Source: Okapia johnstoni (Eukaryota > Chordata > Mammalia > Artiodactyla > Giraffidae). Taken from it: a DNA stretch of 64,000 bases. The notes under the pieces were generated by a model, which was given only the letters and a program-made list of their open reading frames with translations, made no database searches and was not told the origin of the DNA. Position numbers and translations under genes: made by a program. The stretch spans positions 7,316,001 through 7,380,000 of the forward strand of contig CM044309.1 in the NCBI GenBank assembly GCA_024291935.2, given 5' to 3'. Below are positions 9,561 to 24,500 of the stretch, one piece after another (positions within the stretch are counted from its first letter, which is position 1; the number at the start of each line of letters is the position of its first letter).

Positions 9561-12500
9561 GTGAGAAACAGCATTATCTTTTTCAACTAAGGATGAAAGA
9601 TAGGAAGAGAAAAAAGAGTTAAGAGAAGAAGGCTTCAATCACTGGAGACCTAGCTCCCCGGAGAATTAATGTGGATGGTTGCTGGAAAGGGATCAGAAGG
9701 CTTTCTCCTTTAGTGAATTACGTATGGTAGGGGGAGATGTTTCAATTTATTCATATGCTCCGTGGCCCACACTTGGAATCAGAGGGTTAGGTCTCTGCAA
9801 CACTCATTTTTCTGGAGGCTATCATTTGGAGAGGGCTTGGGAGCCTGGATCTACTTGTCTACCCTGGGGCTCCATCTCAAAGTGGGCTTGAAGATCCCAG
9901 AGAGGCTGTACACCCTGGGGACTATCCTGAAGCTGTTGCGTATGGAGGGAAAAGGTATTTCTGATGTAAGAAGGGAGTTCTTTTCAATTTCCTAGAGCAT
10001 GCTACACTTTGAAATGGAGTGTTGGCAGGAAATGGGAAGGAGAGAACATGCATTTCTTATGAAGCAGTCTTTAAAAGAAACTTAGCATTTTAAATAAAGA
10101 ATATCCTTTGTAAAAAGCAACAGAATGAATCCCAGATGCTTGTGTTAAGTATTTCTGATGAACGACATTTCTGTGAAACTCCAGCTGCTAAAAATCTTAA
10201 AGCTGGGAGAAGGCAAGGGATATTAACTTTGTAGTTTTCTTTTTGCACTTTTCTAAACTCATCAGCACTAAAAGAATCTACAACCAGCTAAGTAATAGTA
10301 ATTCATTATAGTTCATTAGTTTTGAGTTGAGAGTTACTAAACACAATTTTTATTTTCTTACCTTCACCTTCTTACCTTAGGTTTATAAAATTATTTGAGT
10401 TTGTAATCTGTGCCCATGTCTTTCCAAGAAATAGAGGAATACTCCAAAACTCCCCCTTTAATAGCTTCCAAAAGTACCTTTGAGTTACAGAATGACAGTA
10501 AGGATTTTGACTTTTCTAATGTGACAGAGGAGTTTTATGCAAAAGAATTTGGAATTTGAGTGAGCCACTTCTCCAGTTCTATGTGATTTTTTTTTTTTTC
10601 ATTAGAGTAAGAGTGCATTTGTTCTTAAGAAATCACAATTTTGATCTCCGTATGTAACTGCTTTTAGTTCTTTTCTTGATATGTCCATTTTAAATATCAA
10701 TCTTCGTCATCTTCCAAATATAATTTTATTAATACGTTTGGTTTTCCCAGAGTTATCTTTGAAATTTAATATTGTTGTACCTTTGGTTTTTTTTAAATTA
10801 ATTTTTACTGGAGTATAGTTGATTTTTAATGCTGTGTTATTTTCTGATGGACAGCAAAGTGTAATACATATACATATATCTACTCTTTTTTAGATTCTTT
10901 TCCCATATAGGTCCTTACAGAGTATTGAGTAGAGTTCCCTGTACTATACAGTAGATGCTTACTAGTTAGTCTGTTTTATATATAGTAGTGTGTATGTGTC
11001 AATCCTAATCTCCCAACCTTTGTTTATTTTTCATCAACTACAATCTTTTTACTCTCCACTTGGTAAGATGGCAGTGTTAGCATGGGTAATCTACTTCCAG
11101 CTCACATTTTCTCTTCCTCTTCACAAATTATAAACTTCTTACTTTTATGAGGTGTATAGTATTTACAATGTACCCAGTTGTAACCATGATTAAATCTTTG
11201 TCTCAGAGCATTCTAAAATGTATATTGTTAATGAGTAAATGTCATTTTGTTCAGTCACTCAGTTGTGTCTGACTCCCTGCAACCCCATGGACTGCAGCAC
11301 GCCAGGGTTCCCTGTCCTTCATTATCTCCTGGAGTTTGCTCAAACTCATGTCCATTGAGTCAGTGATGCCTCCAACCATCTCATCCTCTGTTGTCCCCTT
11401 CTTCTCCCACCTTCAATCTTTCCCAGCATCAGGGTCTTTTCTAATGAGTCAGCTCTTCGCATCAGGTGGGCAGAGTATTGGAACCTCAACTTCAGCGTCA
11501 GTCCTTCCAATGAATATTCAGGGTTGATTTCCTTTAGGAAATTTACATGGAGCCAATCAAAGTACTATGATTATATTTTCTTCCTTATATACAGTTTTTG
11601 TTACCTTGGAGTTCCTAATTGTCTTTCACTTATTCTTGTGCCTTTTTCCTTTGTCATGGCCTCATTTTATTTTAAACTTGATCATATTACATATCCTATC
11701 AAGTGTGCTTTTTCCTTGAGTGACTTCCTTCCAGGAGCCTCCATCCTCCTGCCCCAGTGTAAGCTAATCTAGGTTAGGTGGATACTGTCAGCTGGAATAT
11801 CCCTCTGCAATTCTCCTGAATTGGAACCAGTGTTTCTGTAACTATATTTTCTTCTTTTTTTTGGTTTACTCACTTATTTGTTCCATTTTTATTTTGTATA
11901 ATTTTTTACTTTTTTAAAACTATCTTATTTTTAAATAAATTAATTTTATTTCCCTGTTTTTACAGTTGTTGTTATTGTTCAGTTGCTAAGTCATGTTCTA
12001 CTCTTCGTGGACCTCATGGACTGCAGCACACCAGACTTTCCTTTCCTTCACCATCTCCCAGAGTTAGGGCAAACTTATGTTCATTGAGTCAGTGATGCCA
12101 TCCAACCACCTCATTCTCTGATGCCCACTTCTGTTCCTGCCCTCAATCTTTCCCAGCATCAGGGTCTTTTCCAATGAGTTGGCTCTTTGCATCAGGTGGC
12201 CAAGGTATTGGAGCTTTAGCTTCAGCATCAGTCTTTCCAATGAATATTCAGAGTTGATTTACTTTAGGATTGACTGGTTTGATCTTGCTGTCCAAGGGAC
12301 TCTCAAAGAGTCTTCTCCAGCACCACAGTTCGAGAGCATCAATTCTTTGGCGCTCAGCCTTCTTTATGGTCCAACTCTCACATCCACACATGACTGCTGG
12401 AAAAACCATAGCTTTGACTAAATGGACCTTTCTTGGCAAAGTCGACAAAGTACCCTTTAGTTATGTTGCATTTTTTGCTATGCTTTTGATTTCGTATTCT

Positions 12501-15500
12501 TGCTAGTCTAGGTTTTGTTATTCATTTTCATGTATGGGTTTATTGGCTTGATTGCTCTCTTCTTTTTTGACTCCTGTTTTTGTTCCCCCCCGCCTTTTTT
12601 CTTTTTCCTCTTTCTCTCTTCTTTTTTCTTTGTAAGGGTGTGAGTTTCTTTGGGTTTTCTGGGCTGTTCAGTGTGCTTTCACCATTAATCTTGGGGTCTT
12701 GTCTTCTATGCTGTATGGCCTGTGAAGTCTTGGTGCTACAGTAAGGGGTCAGACCTAAACCCCCATGGTGGGAGACCTGAGTCCAGGACTTTGGACCATC
12801 AGAGAACTCACTACCCCATGGAATGTTAACTGGCATGAGCTCTCCCAAAGGCCTTCATCTCAACACTATGACCAAGTCCACCCAAGGCCAGTAAGCTCCA
12901 GTGCCAGACACCCCACACCAGTCCTTCAGGAATACAAGAACACAAATCTGCACATTAGAGACAGGCTGCCCAAAGCCATACCAAATACATAGACACCCCA
13001 AAACACAGTACTGGACATGGCACTGCCCTTCTGAGCTATAGGATCTATCTAGCTCTATCCACCAGAACACAGGCAAAAGTCCTTCCAACCAGGAAATCTT
13101 CACAAGGCACTAGTCCAACTCCACCCATGGGGGACAGACTCCACAATTAAGAAGAACTACGATCTTCCAGCTGACGTAAAGAAGACACAAAACACAGTAA
13201 ATTAAGCAAAATGAAGAAGCAGAGAATCGTGTAGCAGATGAAGGAGCATGGAAACACCCACAAGACAAAGAAATGAAGAGGAAATAAACATTCTACCTGA
13301 AAAAGAATTCAGAGTAATGATAGTAATATTGATCCAAAATCTTGAAAATAAAATGGAGGCACAGATAAATAAACTGGATGCACGTATCAAGAAGATACGA
13401 TAAATGATTAATAAGACCTAGAAGAAATAAAGAAGAGACAATCTGCAATGTGCAACAGAATTACTGAGATTAAAAACACCCTAGGTGAAACCAATAGCAG
13501 AAAAATTGAGGGAGAAGAATGGATAAGTGAGCTGGAAGATGGAATGGTGGATAAAGGAAGCAGAGCAGAATAAAGAAAGACTAAGGATAAACAAGGACCA
13601 TCTCAGAGACCTCTGGGACAGTATTAAGCACACCCATATACAAATTGAAGAAGACAAAAAGAAACAGTATTGAGAAAATATTTGAGGAGATTCTATTTGA
13701 AATGTTCCTAACATTTGAAAGGAAATAGCCATTCTAGTCCAGGAAGCCCCGAGAGTTCCATACAGGATAAACCCAAGGATAAACATGCCAAGACATATTA
13801 ATCAAGCTAATGAAATTTAAACACAAAGAACACATATTAAATGCACCAAGGGAAAAGCAACAAATAACATACAAGGGGATCCCTTTAAGGCTAACGGCTC
13901 ATCTTTCAATAGAAACTGCAGGCCAGAAGGGAGTAGCTTGATATACTCAAGTGATGAAAGGAGAAACCCTACAACCAACATTATGCTATTGAGCAAGGAT
14001 CTCATTCCTATTTGAAGGAGAAATCAAAAGCTTACAGACAAACAAAAGTTAAGAAAATTCAGCAACACCAAACCAGCTTTACAAAATATACTAAAGGGAT
14101 GTCTCTAGAAAAGAAATACAAGAGAAAGAAAAGACCTACGAAAAACCCCCGAACAATAAAGTAAGTGGTAATAGGATCATACATATGAATTATTGCTTTC
14201 AATGTAAGTTGAATAAATGCTACCACCAAATCACAGAGAATTACTGGATGGATACAAAAACAAGACCCCTATATATGGCTGTCTACCAGAGACGCACTTC
14301 AGAGGTAATGACACCTATAGAATGAAAGTGAAAAAGATACTCATGCAAATTGAAATCAAAAGAAAGAGTAGCAATACTCAGATAAAATGGACTTTAAAAT
14401 AGTTACAAGAAATAAGGAAGGATACTACTTAATGATTACAGGATCAATCCAAGAATATGTGACAATTAAAAATATATATGCACTCAACATAAGAGGACCT
14501 CAATACATAAGGCAAATGCTAACAACAATTAATGGGGAAATTGACAGTAACACAGTAATATTGGGGGACTTGAACACTTCACTCACAACAATGGATGGAT
14601 CACCCAGACAGAAAATTAATAAGGAAACACAAGCTCTAATGGATACATTGGACCAGTTGGACCTAATTGGTATCCACAGGGCATTTCATCCACAAACGCA
14701 GATTTCACTTTTTCTCAAGTGCACGTGGAGCTTTCTCCAGGATAGATCACCTCTTGTGTCACGAATCAAGCCAAGGTAAATTATTAAAAAATTGAAATTG
14801 TTTCAAGCATGTTCACAATCCTCTTAAGATTAGATACCAAATACAGGGAAAAGAAAACAACAAAACAAAACTATAAAAACACAAACACAAGAAGACTAAA
14901 CATCATACTTATGAATGAACAAGAGGTCAGTGAATAGATAAAAGAGGAAATAAAAAACTCATCTCAAGACTTACCAAATGCAATAAAAGCAGTGTTAAGA
15001 GGGAAATTTATCGCAATACAAACCTACCTCAAGAAACAAGAAAGACATCGAATAAACAACCTAACCTTATACTTACAGTAATGAGAAAAAGAAGAACAAA
15101 AGCTCCAAAGTTAGTAGAAGGAGTGAAATCACAAAGATCAGAGCAGAAATGAAGTGAAGGTGGCAATAGCAAAGATTAGTAAAACTAACAGCTGGTTCTT
15201 AGGGAAGATAAATTGACAAACCATTAGCCAGACTCATCAAGAAAGAAAGGGAGAAGACTCAAATCAATAAACTTAGAAATGAAAAGGGAGAAGTTACAAC
15301 AGACAATGCAGAAATATAAAGGATCATAAGAGGCTACTACAAGTAAGTATATGCTAATAAATTTCACAACCTAGAAGAAATAGACAAATTCTTAGAAAAG
15401 TACAACCTTCTATAATTGAACCAGGAAGAAACAAATTAAGAACAGACCAATCACAAGCATGGAAATAGAGTAGTAGAATATCTTCCAATGAACAGAAGCC

Positions 15501-18500
15501 CAGGGCCAGAAGGCTTCACAGGCAATTTCTACCAAAATCTTTGAGAAGAGCTAACACCTATACTGCTCAAACTTCTCCAGAAAATTGTAGAGGAAGGAAA
15601 ACTAAACTGAACATATGAGGCCACCATCATCCTGAATCCATAACCAGTCAAAGATGGTAGAAAAAAAGAAAACTGTAGGCCAATATCACTTATGAACATA
15701 GATGCAAAATTCCTCAACAAAATTCTAGCAAACAGAATCCAACAGCACATCAAAAGGATCATGCATTGTGATCAAGTGGACTTTATCCCAGGGATGTAAG
15801 GATTCTTCAGTATATGCATATCAAACAATGATGCACCATATAAACAAATTGCAAGCTAGAAGCTGTATGATCATCTCAATAGATGCAGAGGAAGCTTTTG
15901 ACCAAATTCAGCACCCATTTATGATTTAAAAAAAAAAAAGTCTCCAGAAAATATGTATAGTAGGATCATACCTCAACATAATAAAGGCCATATATGATAA
16001 ACTCACAGCAAATATTATTCTCAACAGTGAAAAACTGAAAGCATTTCTTCAGGAACAATAAAAGGGTACCCACTCTCACCACTATTATTCAACATAGTTT
16101 TGGAATTCCTAGCCTCAGCAATCAGAGAAGAAAAAGAAATGAATCCTGATTGGAAAAAGAAGTATTAATAAAATTCCCATTGTTTGCCGACAAAGGTCCA
16201 TATTGTCAAGCTATGGTTTTTCCAGTAGTCATGTATGGATGTGAGAGTTGTACCATAAAAAGGCTGAGCGCCAAAGAATTGATGCTTTTGAAATGTGGTG
16301 CTGGAGGAGATCAAAACAGTCAATCCAAAAGGAAATAAATCCCGAATATTTGCTGAAAGGACTGAGGCTGAAGCTGAAGCTCTAGTACTTTGGCTGCCTG
16401 ATGTGAAGAGCTGACTCATTAGTAAAGACCCTGATGTTGGGAAAGACTGAAGGCAGGAGGAGAAAGGGACAAGAGAGGATGAGATAGTTGGATGGCATCA
16501 CTGACTCAATGGACATGAATTTGAGCAAGCTCCAGGAGATGGTGAAGGACGGGGAAGCTTGGAGTGCTGCAGTCCATGGGGTCACAAAGAGTTGGAAATG
16601 ACTGAATGACTAAACAACAATCAGAGGTGTGAGCAGTTGAAAATAAAACCCTTAGAATGGAAGAGAATAACAGCAAATGAAACAAGTAACAGAGAGGTAG
16701 TCTCCAAAATATACAAGCAGCTCATTCAACTCACTATCAGAAAAACAAACAACCCAATCAAAAATTGGGCAGAAGACCTAAACAGACATTTCTCCAAAGA
16801 AGACATACTGATGGCTAATAAATACATGAAAAGATGCTCAACATCACTAGTTATTAGAGAAATACAAATCAAAACTACAAAGAGTATCACCTCATACTGT
16901 TCAGAATGGTCAACATGAAAAAATTTACAAAGAAGAAATGCTGAAGAGGGTATGGAGAAAAGGTAACCCTGTTGCATTATTGCTAGGAATGTAAATTGAT
17001 AGTCACTATGGAGAATGGTATGGGGATTCCTTAAAATAAAAACTAGGAATAAAGCTACCATATGACCCAGCAATCCCAGTACTGGGTATATACTCTCAGG
17101 GAACCATAATTAAAAAGACATGTACCTCAGTGCTCATTGCAACATTGTTTACAGTTGCTAGGACATGGAAGCAATGTGGATGCCCATCAGACGATGAATA
17201 GATAAAGAAGTTGTGGCACCTATATACAGTGGAATATTACTCAGCCATAAAAAGGGACACATTTGAGTCAGTTCTAATGAGGTGGATGAACCTACAGCCT
17301 ATTATGCAGAGTGAAGTAAGTCAGAAAGAGAAAAATATGATATATTAATGCATATATGTGGGATCTAGAAAGATGGTACTGATGAACCTATCTTTAGGAC
17401 AGCAGTGGACATGCAGACATAGAGAGCAGACTTGTGGACACAGGGAGGGAGAGGGAGGGACAAATTGAAGGACTAACGTTGAAATATATAGATTACAGTA
17501 TGTAGAATATTTAGCCAGTGGAAATTTGCTGTTTGATTCAGGGATCTCAAACTTGGTGTTCTATGTCCATCTAGATGGGTGAGATTGGGCCCGAGGTGAG
17601 AGAGAGATTCAAGAGGGAGGGAACGTATGTATACCTGTGGCTGATTCATGTTTATGCATGGCAGAAACTGACATAATACTATAAAGTAATTATCCTTCAA
17701 GTAAAGAATTCATTAAAATATTGTCTATTTTGTCTGATGTGAGTATTGCTACTCCAGCTTTCTTTTGATTTCCATTTGCATGTAATATTTTTTTTCCATC
17801 CCCTTACTTTCAGTCTGTATGTATCCCTAGGTCTGAAGTTGGTTTCTTGTAGATAGCATAGATACAGGTCTTATTTCGGTATTGAGTCAGCCAGTCTGTG
17901 TCTTTTGGTTGGAGCATTTAATCCATTTACATTTAAAGTAATTTATCAGTATGTATGTCCCTGTTGCCATTTTCCTAATAGTTTTGGATTTGTTTTTGTG
18001 GATGTTTTCTTTATCTTTTGTCTACTGTCTAGATAAATTCCTTAGCGTGTGTCAGAAGGCTGGTTTCATGGTGCTTAGTTTTCTTGGCTTTTGCATGTCT
18101 ATAAACCTTTTGAATCTGAATGCAATCCTTGCTGGGCAGAGTGATGTTGGTTGTAGGTTTTCCCCTTTCATCACTTTAAATAGATGCTGCCATTATCTTC
18201 TAGCCTGCAGTTTCTGCTGAAAAATCAGCTGATAAACTTATGAGGATTCCCTTGTAGTATTTTCCTTTGTTCCTTTCAATATTTTTAAATTTTAATTTAG
18301 TTTTTGTTGGTTTGATTAATATGTGATTCTGTATGTTTCTCCTTGAGCTTATCCTGTATGGGACTCTGCACTTCCTGGATTTGGTTGACTATTTTTTTTC
18401 CCATGTTAAGGATGTTTTCACTATAATCTCTTCAGATATTTTCTCAGACCCTTTCTCTTCTTCTTCTAGGACTCCTATAATTCAAATGTTCGTGTGTTTA

Positions 18501-21500
18501 ATGTTGTCCAGAGCTGTCTGATACTGTCAGACTGATTTTATTTCCTTTATTCTGCTCCTTGACACTTGCTTCCACCATTCTATTAATATCTTCCAGCTCA
18601 CTTATTTTTCTGCTTCAGTTAATCTGCAATAGATTCCTTCTAGTGTATTTTTCATTTGTTATTGTGTTGTTCATTACTATTTGTTCTTTAGTTTTTACTT
18701 TTTTGTTCAGTCACTAAGGCGTGTCCAACTCTTTGTGATTCCATGGACTGCAGCACACCAGGCTTCCCTGACCTTCACTATCTTCCTGAGTTAGCTCAAA
18801 CTGATGTCCATTGAGTCAGTAATGCCATCCAACCATCTCATCCTCTGTCACCCCCTTCTCCTGCCTTCAGTCTTTCCCAGCATCAGGGTTATTACCAGTG
18901 AATTGGCTCTTCATATCAGTTGGCCAAAATATTGGAGCTTCAGCATCAGCATCAGTCCTTCCAATGAATATTCAGTGTTGATTTCCTTTAGGATTGACTG
19001 CTTTGATCTCCTTGCTGTCCAAAGGACTCTGAAGAGTTCTCCAACACCACAGTTCAAAAGCATTAATTCTTTGGCACTCAGCCTTTTTTATGGTCCAACT
19101 CTCACATCCGTGCATAACTACTGGAAAAACCATAGCTTTGACTAGAGGGACCTTTGTTGGCAAAGTAATGTCTCTGCTTTTTAATAAGCTGTCTAGGTTG
19201 GTCATAGCTTTTCTTCCAAGGAGCAAGCGTCTTTTAGTTTCATGGCTGAAGTTAATTTCAAGTCTGCAGTCATTTTGGAGCCCAAGAAAATAAAGTCTGT
19301 CACTGTTTCCATTTTTTTTCCCCATCTATTGCCATGAAGTGATGGGACCAGATGCCATGATCTTAGTTTTTTGAATGTTGAGTTTCAAGCCAGCTTTTTC
19401 ACTCTCCTCTTTCACTTTCATCAAGAGGCTCTTTAGCTCCTCTTCACTTTCTGCCATTAGGGTGGTATCATTCGTTTATCTGAGGTTATTGATATTTCTC
19501 CCACCAATCTTGATTCCAGCTTATGATTCATCCAGCCTGGCATTTCATATGATATACTCTGGATATAAGTTAAATAAGCAGGGTGACAATATGCATCCCT
19601 GACATGCTCCTTTCCCAATTTTGAACTAGTCTGTTGTTCCATGTCTAGTTCTAAATGTTACTTCTTGTCTTGCGTACAGGTTTCTCAGGAGGCAGGTAAG
19701 TTGGTCTGGTATTCCCATCTCTTTAGGAATATTCCAGTTTGTTGTGATCCACACAGTCAAAGGCTTTAGTCAAGCAGTCAGATGTTAAACATTTCTTGTA
19801 TTTTCTTGATATGTGCCTCCATTTTATTCCTGAGGTTTAGGATCATCTTTACTATCATTACTCTGAATTCTTTTTCAGTAGGTTTCCTATTTCCTCTTCA
19901 TTTATTTGGTCTTGTAGATTTTTTCCTTATTCCTTTGTCTGTACCACATTTTTTGTAATGTAGTTTTTTGATGTGGGGCTGTATTCCTGTCTGGTTGGTG
20001 GTTTTGCTTGAGGCATGTGGCATTGGAGTTTGCAGGCAGTTGGGTGAAGTTGAGTCTTGGTGAGGAGATGAGAATCTCCAAAATAGCTCACACTGATTAA
20101 TATTCCCTTGGGTCTGAGGTTCTCTGTTAGTCCAGTGGTTTGAACTCAGCACTTCTGCCACAGGAACTCAGACCCCACAGCTGGCCTGGGAACCAAGACC
20201 CCACAGGCTGCATGATGGGAAAAAAAATAAAAGGCAACAAAGAAAAAGGGAGCAGAACAATAACAAAGAATAAAAAATGAAATTAGAAGAATTAAAAAAT
20301 GTATTAGAAAAAATAGAAACACAAATGAAAACAGCAAAGCAAAAGAGAATCAGAACAGCAAAGGGAAGGAAAAGGTCCTGGGGGCGGGGGTGGGCATAGG
20401 CTCAGGGCCTTTGAAGTCAGAGGGGCCCAAAAGTTCAGGCTGGGAACCCAGCAGGCTTGTGACGCTGGCCCATTCTATGTGCTGGTCACGTCCCGCCTCC
20501 ACTTCCCACCCTCCTCTACCACGTTCTTCCTGGTCACGTGGGGATTCCTCCCGTCCCTTAGAGGTCTGAGGTCCCCTCCCCATGTCTGGCAGTTAGCCTA
20601 GTTGTGAGGAGATGCGAACTCAGCATCCTCATACCCTTCCATCTTGACGCTGCCTCTGTCCTGTAACATAGGATGAACGTATTTGGCCTGGGACTGTTGA
20701 AGTGCTGGGGTGTCAACAGTGTTCAAAGAAGTACTTTATTTTAACTCTTGAGGGTGGAAACCATGTCTTGCCCCTATTGACTGGCACTAAGTAAACCACT
20801 GAATGTCGACTTGAATGGGGTGGGATCTAAGCCATTCTCAAAGTCCAACTTAATCAAGCACAAGGCTGTCATGATTATGGCACCATCTAGAAACTAAGAT
20901 CCTTTATAGGTAAGTCACTCAGAGTTTTAAAATTCCGTACAGCGTATTTTGACATGCATCATAAAGTCCAATGGTAGTACAGCAATGATCTCCTTGAGGG
21001 GCTCACATGTGTGGCTGCCCAGGACAAAGATACGGTCTGTGATAGCTTTTTATTTGACCATAAATAATTGACAGTAAATAAGGGCAACTCTCAGCAGCAT
21101 TGGGTAGTTTGTAAATTGTCATTATAGCCATAGTTTCTATTTTTCATACTTTTTACGGTCCTTTTGGATGACCCCTAGCCCAATTACCTCCCTCCCTGAA
21201 TCCCGCCCTCCCTTCCTGCCTTCCTCCTTTCCTGTGTTTAACAAATAGTTCTTGTGCCTGCTAGTAGACTAGCATTCTGCTAGATACTGACAATACGAAA
21301 AGGAATGAAAACATCCGTGGGTCCCTCTTCTTAGGTTTACTGGGGAAAGGTAATCAAATATACAAATAGATGTAAAATTATAATTGTGAAAAGTGTCATG
21401 AAGAAGAATTGTATCGTGTCATGAGGAACTGTAGTCAGAGAAATCAGGGGCGGTAGACCTGCGAAGTGCAGCTGAGGTGAGATCTGAAGGATGGGAGTTA

Positions 21501-24500
21501 TGCAGAAGGACACAGGGGGAAAGCCTGTGCAACAACTTCCCTTATCTCACCTTCTTTGGGCATTCTGGGTCTCACTAAGCCTGGCAGAACAGTGAGGACC
21601 TGATGTTGTCTGCACTGTTTGTCCACATCAAGCCTGTCCTTTGTCCTGTCTCATTCACCGGCAATGCACTCTTCCTCCATCAAGCATAGGCAATGCCTTC
21701 TGTTTTCCGAGCCTAGCTTTGCTATCAAAACAGGGCCTCCTTATACTGTGTACCCTGTCCTGGCACATAGGCGTCTGGTGAATTCCTTTTCTCTACCCTA
21801 CTTGGATTCCTCCTTTTGCCTCTGCTTGTATGCCCAAGGCTACATTAAACCTCTTGAACCCCTACTGGAACTTCTGCTTCTTCCTCTAGCTGTCAGATCT
21901 CCAGAAGAGCACCAACCCTCTTTTCTCACTTTGCTGACTGAGCACATAATGTCTCTGTGCCTCCCTTGATTCATCTTGTGCAGAGTGCCTTAGCAATGTT
22001 GGCTGTTCATAAAATTTTAGCCCCTATCCCCACTCAAACATCCAGTTGCTTAGCTCTTTCAAACATTTAAAGTTTTACATTTTAATGGAATGAGTTTAGT
22101 GTTGTAATTCCTCTTTTTTGGGATTTGGAACTCTTATCCTTGCTTCTTTAATCTTTTCTTTAGAAACTTTGGACAGTATGATAAAATGCCTTGTGACGCT
22201 TGTGCTAAGACTGCCAGAGATTCTTTCCAACATTGTTGAATAAGAAATGCCAGTTCCCATAGGATTAACTTTGGGCTCTAAAGGAATAGTTTTTAGACGT
22301 CACGGGGATCCTCTAGAGATTAGATGTCATGCTTGACCTTGAAACAATTTCCAGTGAAACTATAATTGTTTTGAGAAATCTGACTTGATATATTAACTTA
22401 CTGAAAAATTAAATAATAGTTTTGAAATAAGCAAAGTTATTCAAATAAACATTCTTTCAGGAGCAGCTGGACTCAGAAGATGCATTTGGCAATTGTACTG
22501 AACTGAGGTGCCAGATTCCTAAAAAAGGGGGGGGGTGCATTTATAAGAATTAACATGTAGTAAACAAACATGGTTCCTAGGAGGTAAGGGGAGGGAGAGA
22601 TAAATTGGGAGATTGGGATCAACATGTACACATTACTATATATAAAATAGATAATTAATAAGAACCTACTGTATTGCACAGAGAGCTCTATGCAATACTC
22701 TGTAATGGCCTATATGGGAAAGTGTTGAAAGTGAAAAGTATTAGTCCCTAAGTTGTGTCTGACTCTTTGCAACCCCATGGACTGCAGCCTGCCAGACTCC
22801 TCTCTCCATGGAATTTTCCAGACAAGAATACTGCAGTGGGTTGCCATTCCCTTCTCCGGGAGATCTTCTTGACACCAGGACCGAACCCGGGTCTCCTGCA
22901 TTGCAGGCAGATTCTTTATTGTCTGAGCCATCTGGGATGTATGGGAAAAGAATTTTAAAACAAAGTGGATATATGTATATGTATAACTGATTCCCTTTGC
23001 TGTATACCTGAAATTAACATAACGTTGTAACTCAATGTGGACATTTGAGTTGGTTTGTTTTTCCCAGTTAGTCTTGGATATCATTTTAAAAATAAAAAAA
23101 GTAATTGAAAGATATAATAAATAGCATAGAATTTCCTAGTGGTAATTAATAGCTACAAGCACAGAGTCGGACATGACTTACCAACTAAACAACAACACAC
23201 GCATAGCATAATTAAATATTAGGAGAAGCTGCCTGGCCCAAGTTCTAGGATACGTATTTTAGGCACTGCCCTCAATTGAAGATAGGATTTAGTGAGAATG
23301 AACAGATGGCTAGAATAAAGCAAGCATGCTGCCCGTTAGAAAGGAGTAAATCCAGCTGGGTAGGTTCGTGTTGACTGAGCTCAATAGAGTCTTGATTTTG
23401 AAAAAAACAAATGATGTGGAGCCATAATCACAGTTTTAACCACTGGCTTTCTAAAGAAATGATCTAAGGAGGCAGCATTCAACTAATATTTATTGAACAG
23501 CTATTATATGCCAGACACTGTTTTCGAATGCTAGATGAATGGCAATATTGCAAAGAGGCCCTGTTTTTGCAATATTCCCAACTTTATAGTGAAGGTAAGG
23601 TATATATACATGAGTCACTATAATACAAAGCAGAAGATAATACTTGGTCATAGGAATTACACAGTGCTATGCAACCTCAAAAGGAAGATAGCTTCCTGGT
23701 GAAGGTGATGCATGGAGGAGAAGCAAGAGGGAGTATTAAACACAGATATCCATTATAATACTTGGAGAACCAAGGTATAGTAATAGTTTAATGGAAATTC
23801 TGAACACATTATCATTGTAGAAACAAAAAAAATGTTTCCGGCAAAATTGTTTAATAGAAAGTCATTATTCTGTGGCCAACAGGATAACAGATATTTTTCT
23901 CTTTTCTGAAAATGTCATTCAAAAGTGGCTGTGAATTTAGAAATCTTTGGGAAAATGAGTTAGAAATCATTAAGAAAACAAACAGGCTCAAAATTTGAAA
24001 ACCAAGTCGAAGTGTCAACATAGAATCATTCCTAGCACCATGTGTGTTTAACATCTTGTTCCATGGTCTTCTCCTAAGTCTAAAAGATTATAGTTAGCAT
24101 TTTATAATATACATTATTTGCCAGGTACTTCATTATATTGTCTCTAATCCTTAAGACAGCCCTGAGAAGTAGATGCTAGTATCTCCGTTTAAAAAAATAG
24201 AAAGGGCGACTTAGGAATTTGAGTGACTTTCTTGAGATCCCAGAGCTAGTATATTGAGTAGCAGATGGTCTCCAAAGCCTGTGCTTTGCCTACTGCAAAA
24301 TACTGACTAGATGGTGTAACCTGTAGAAAAAGAATAAAATGAGAGATCCATATATTACATACAATTCCATTGTGTGTGTGTGTGTGTAATGAATGTATGT
24401 ATGTATTATATGCATATATATGATCATTCTGAACAGCAATAAAGTCTTTTTAAAAATAGTTTAAAATTGCTATAAATAGTGTATATAATGTAGAAATTAA

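Noticed and set aside
17700..17725. Twin-priming explanation for the opposed L1s
   Set aside because: Twin priming yields an inverted 5' part before the 3' part; here the intact 3' end of the sense copy meets the truncated side of the antisense copy, the wrong order.
21619..21969. 116-codon + strand frame in intron 1
   Set aside because: No recognisable domain, no splice context matching LRRC69, and normal length for chance in a slightly GC-richer tract.
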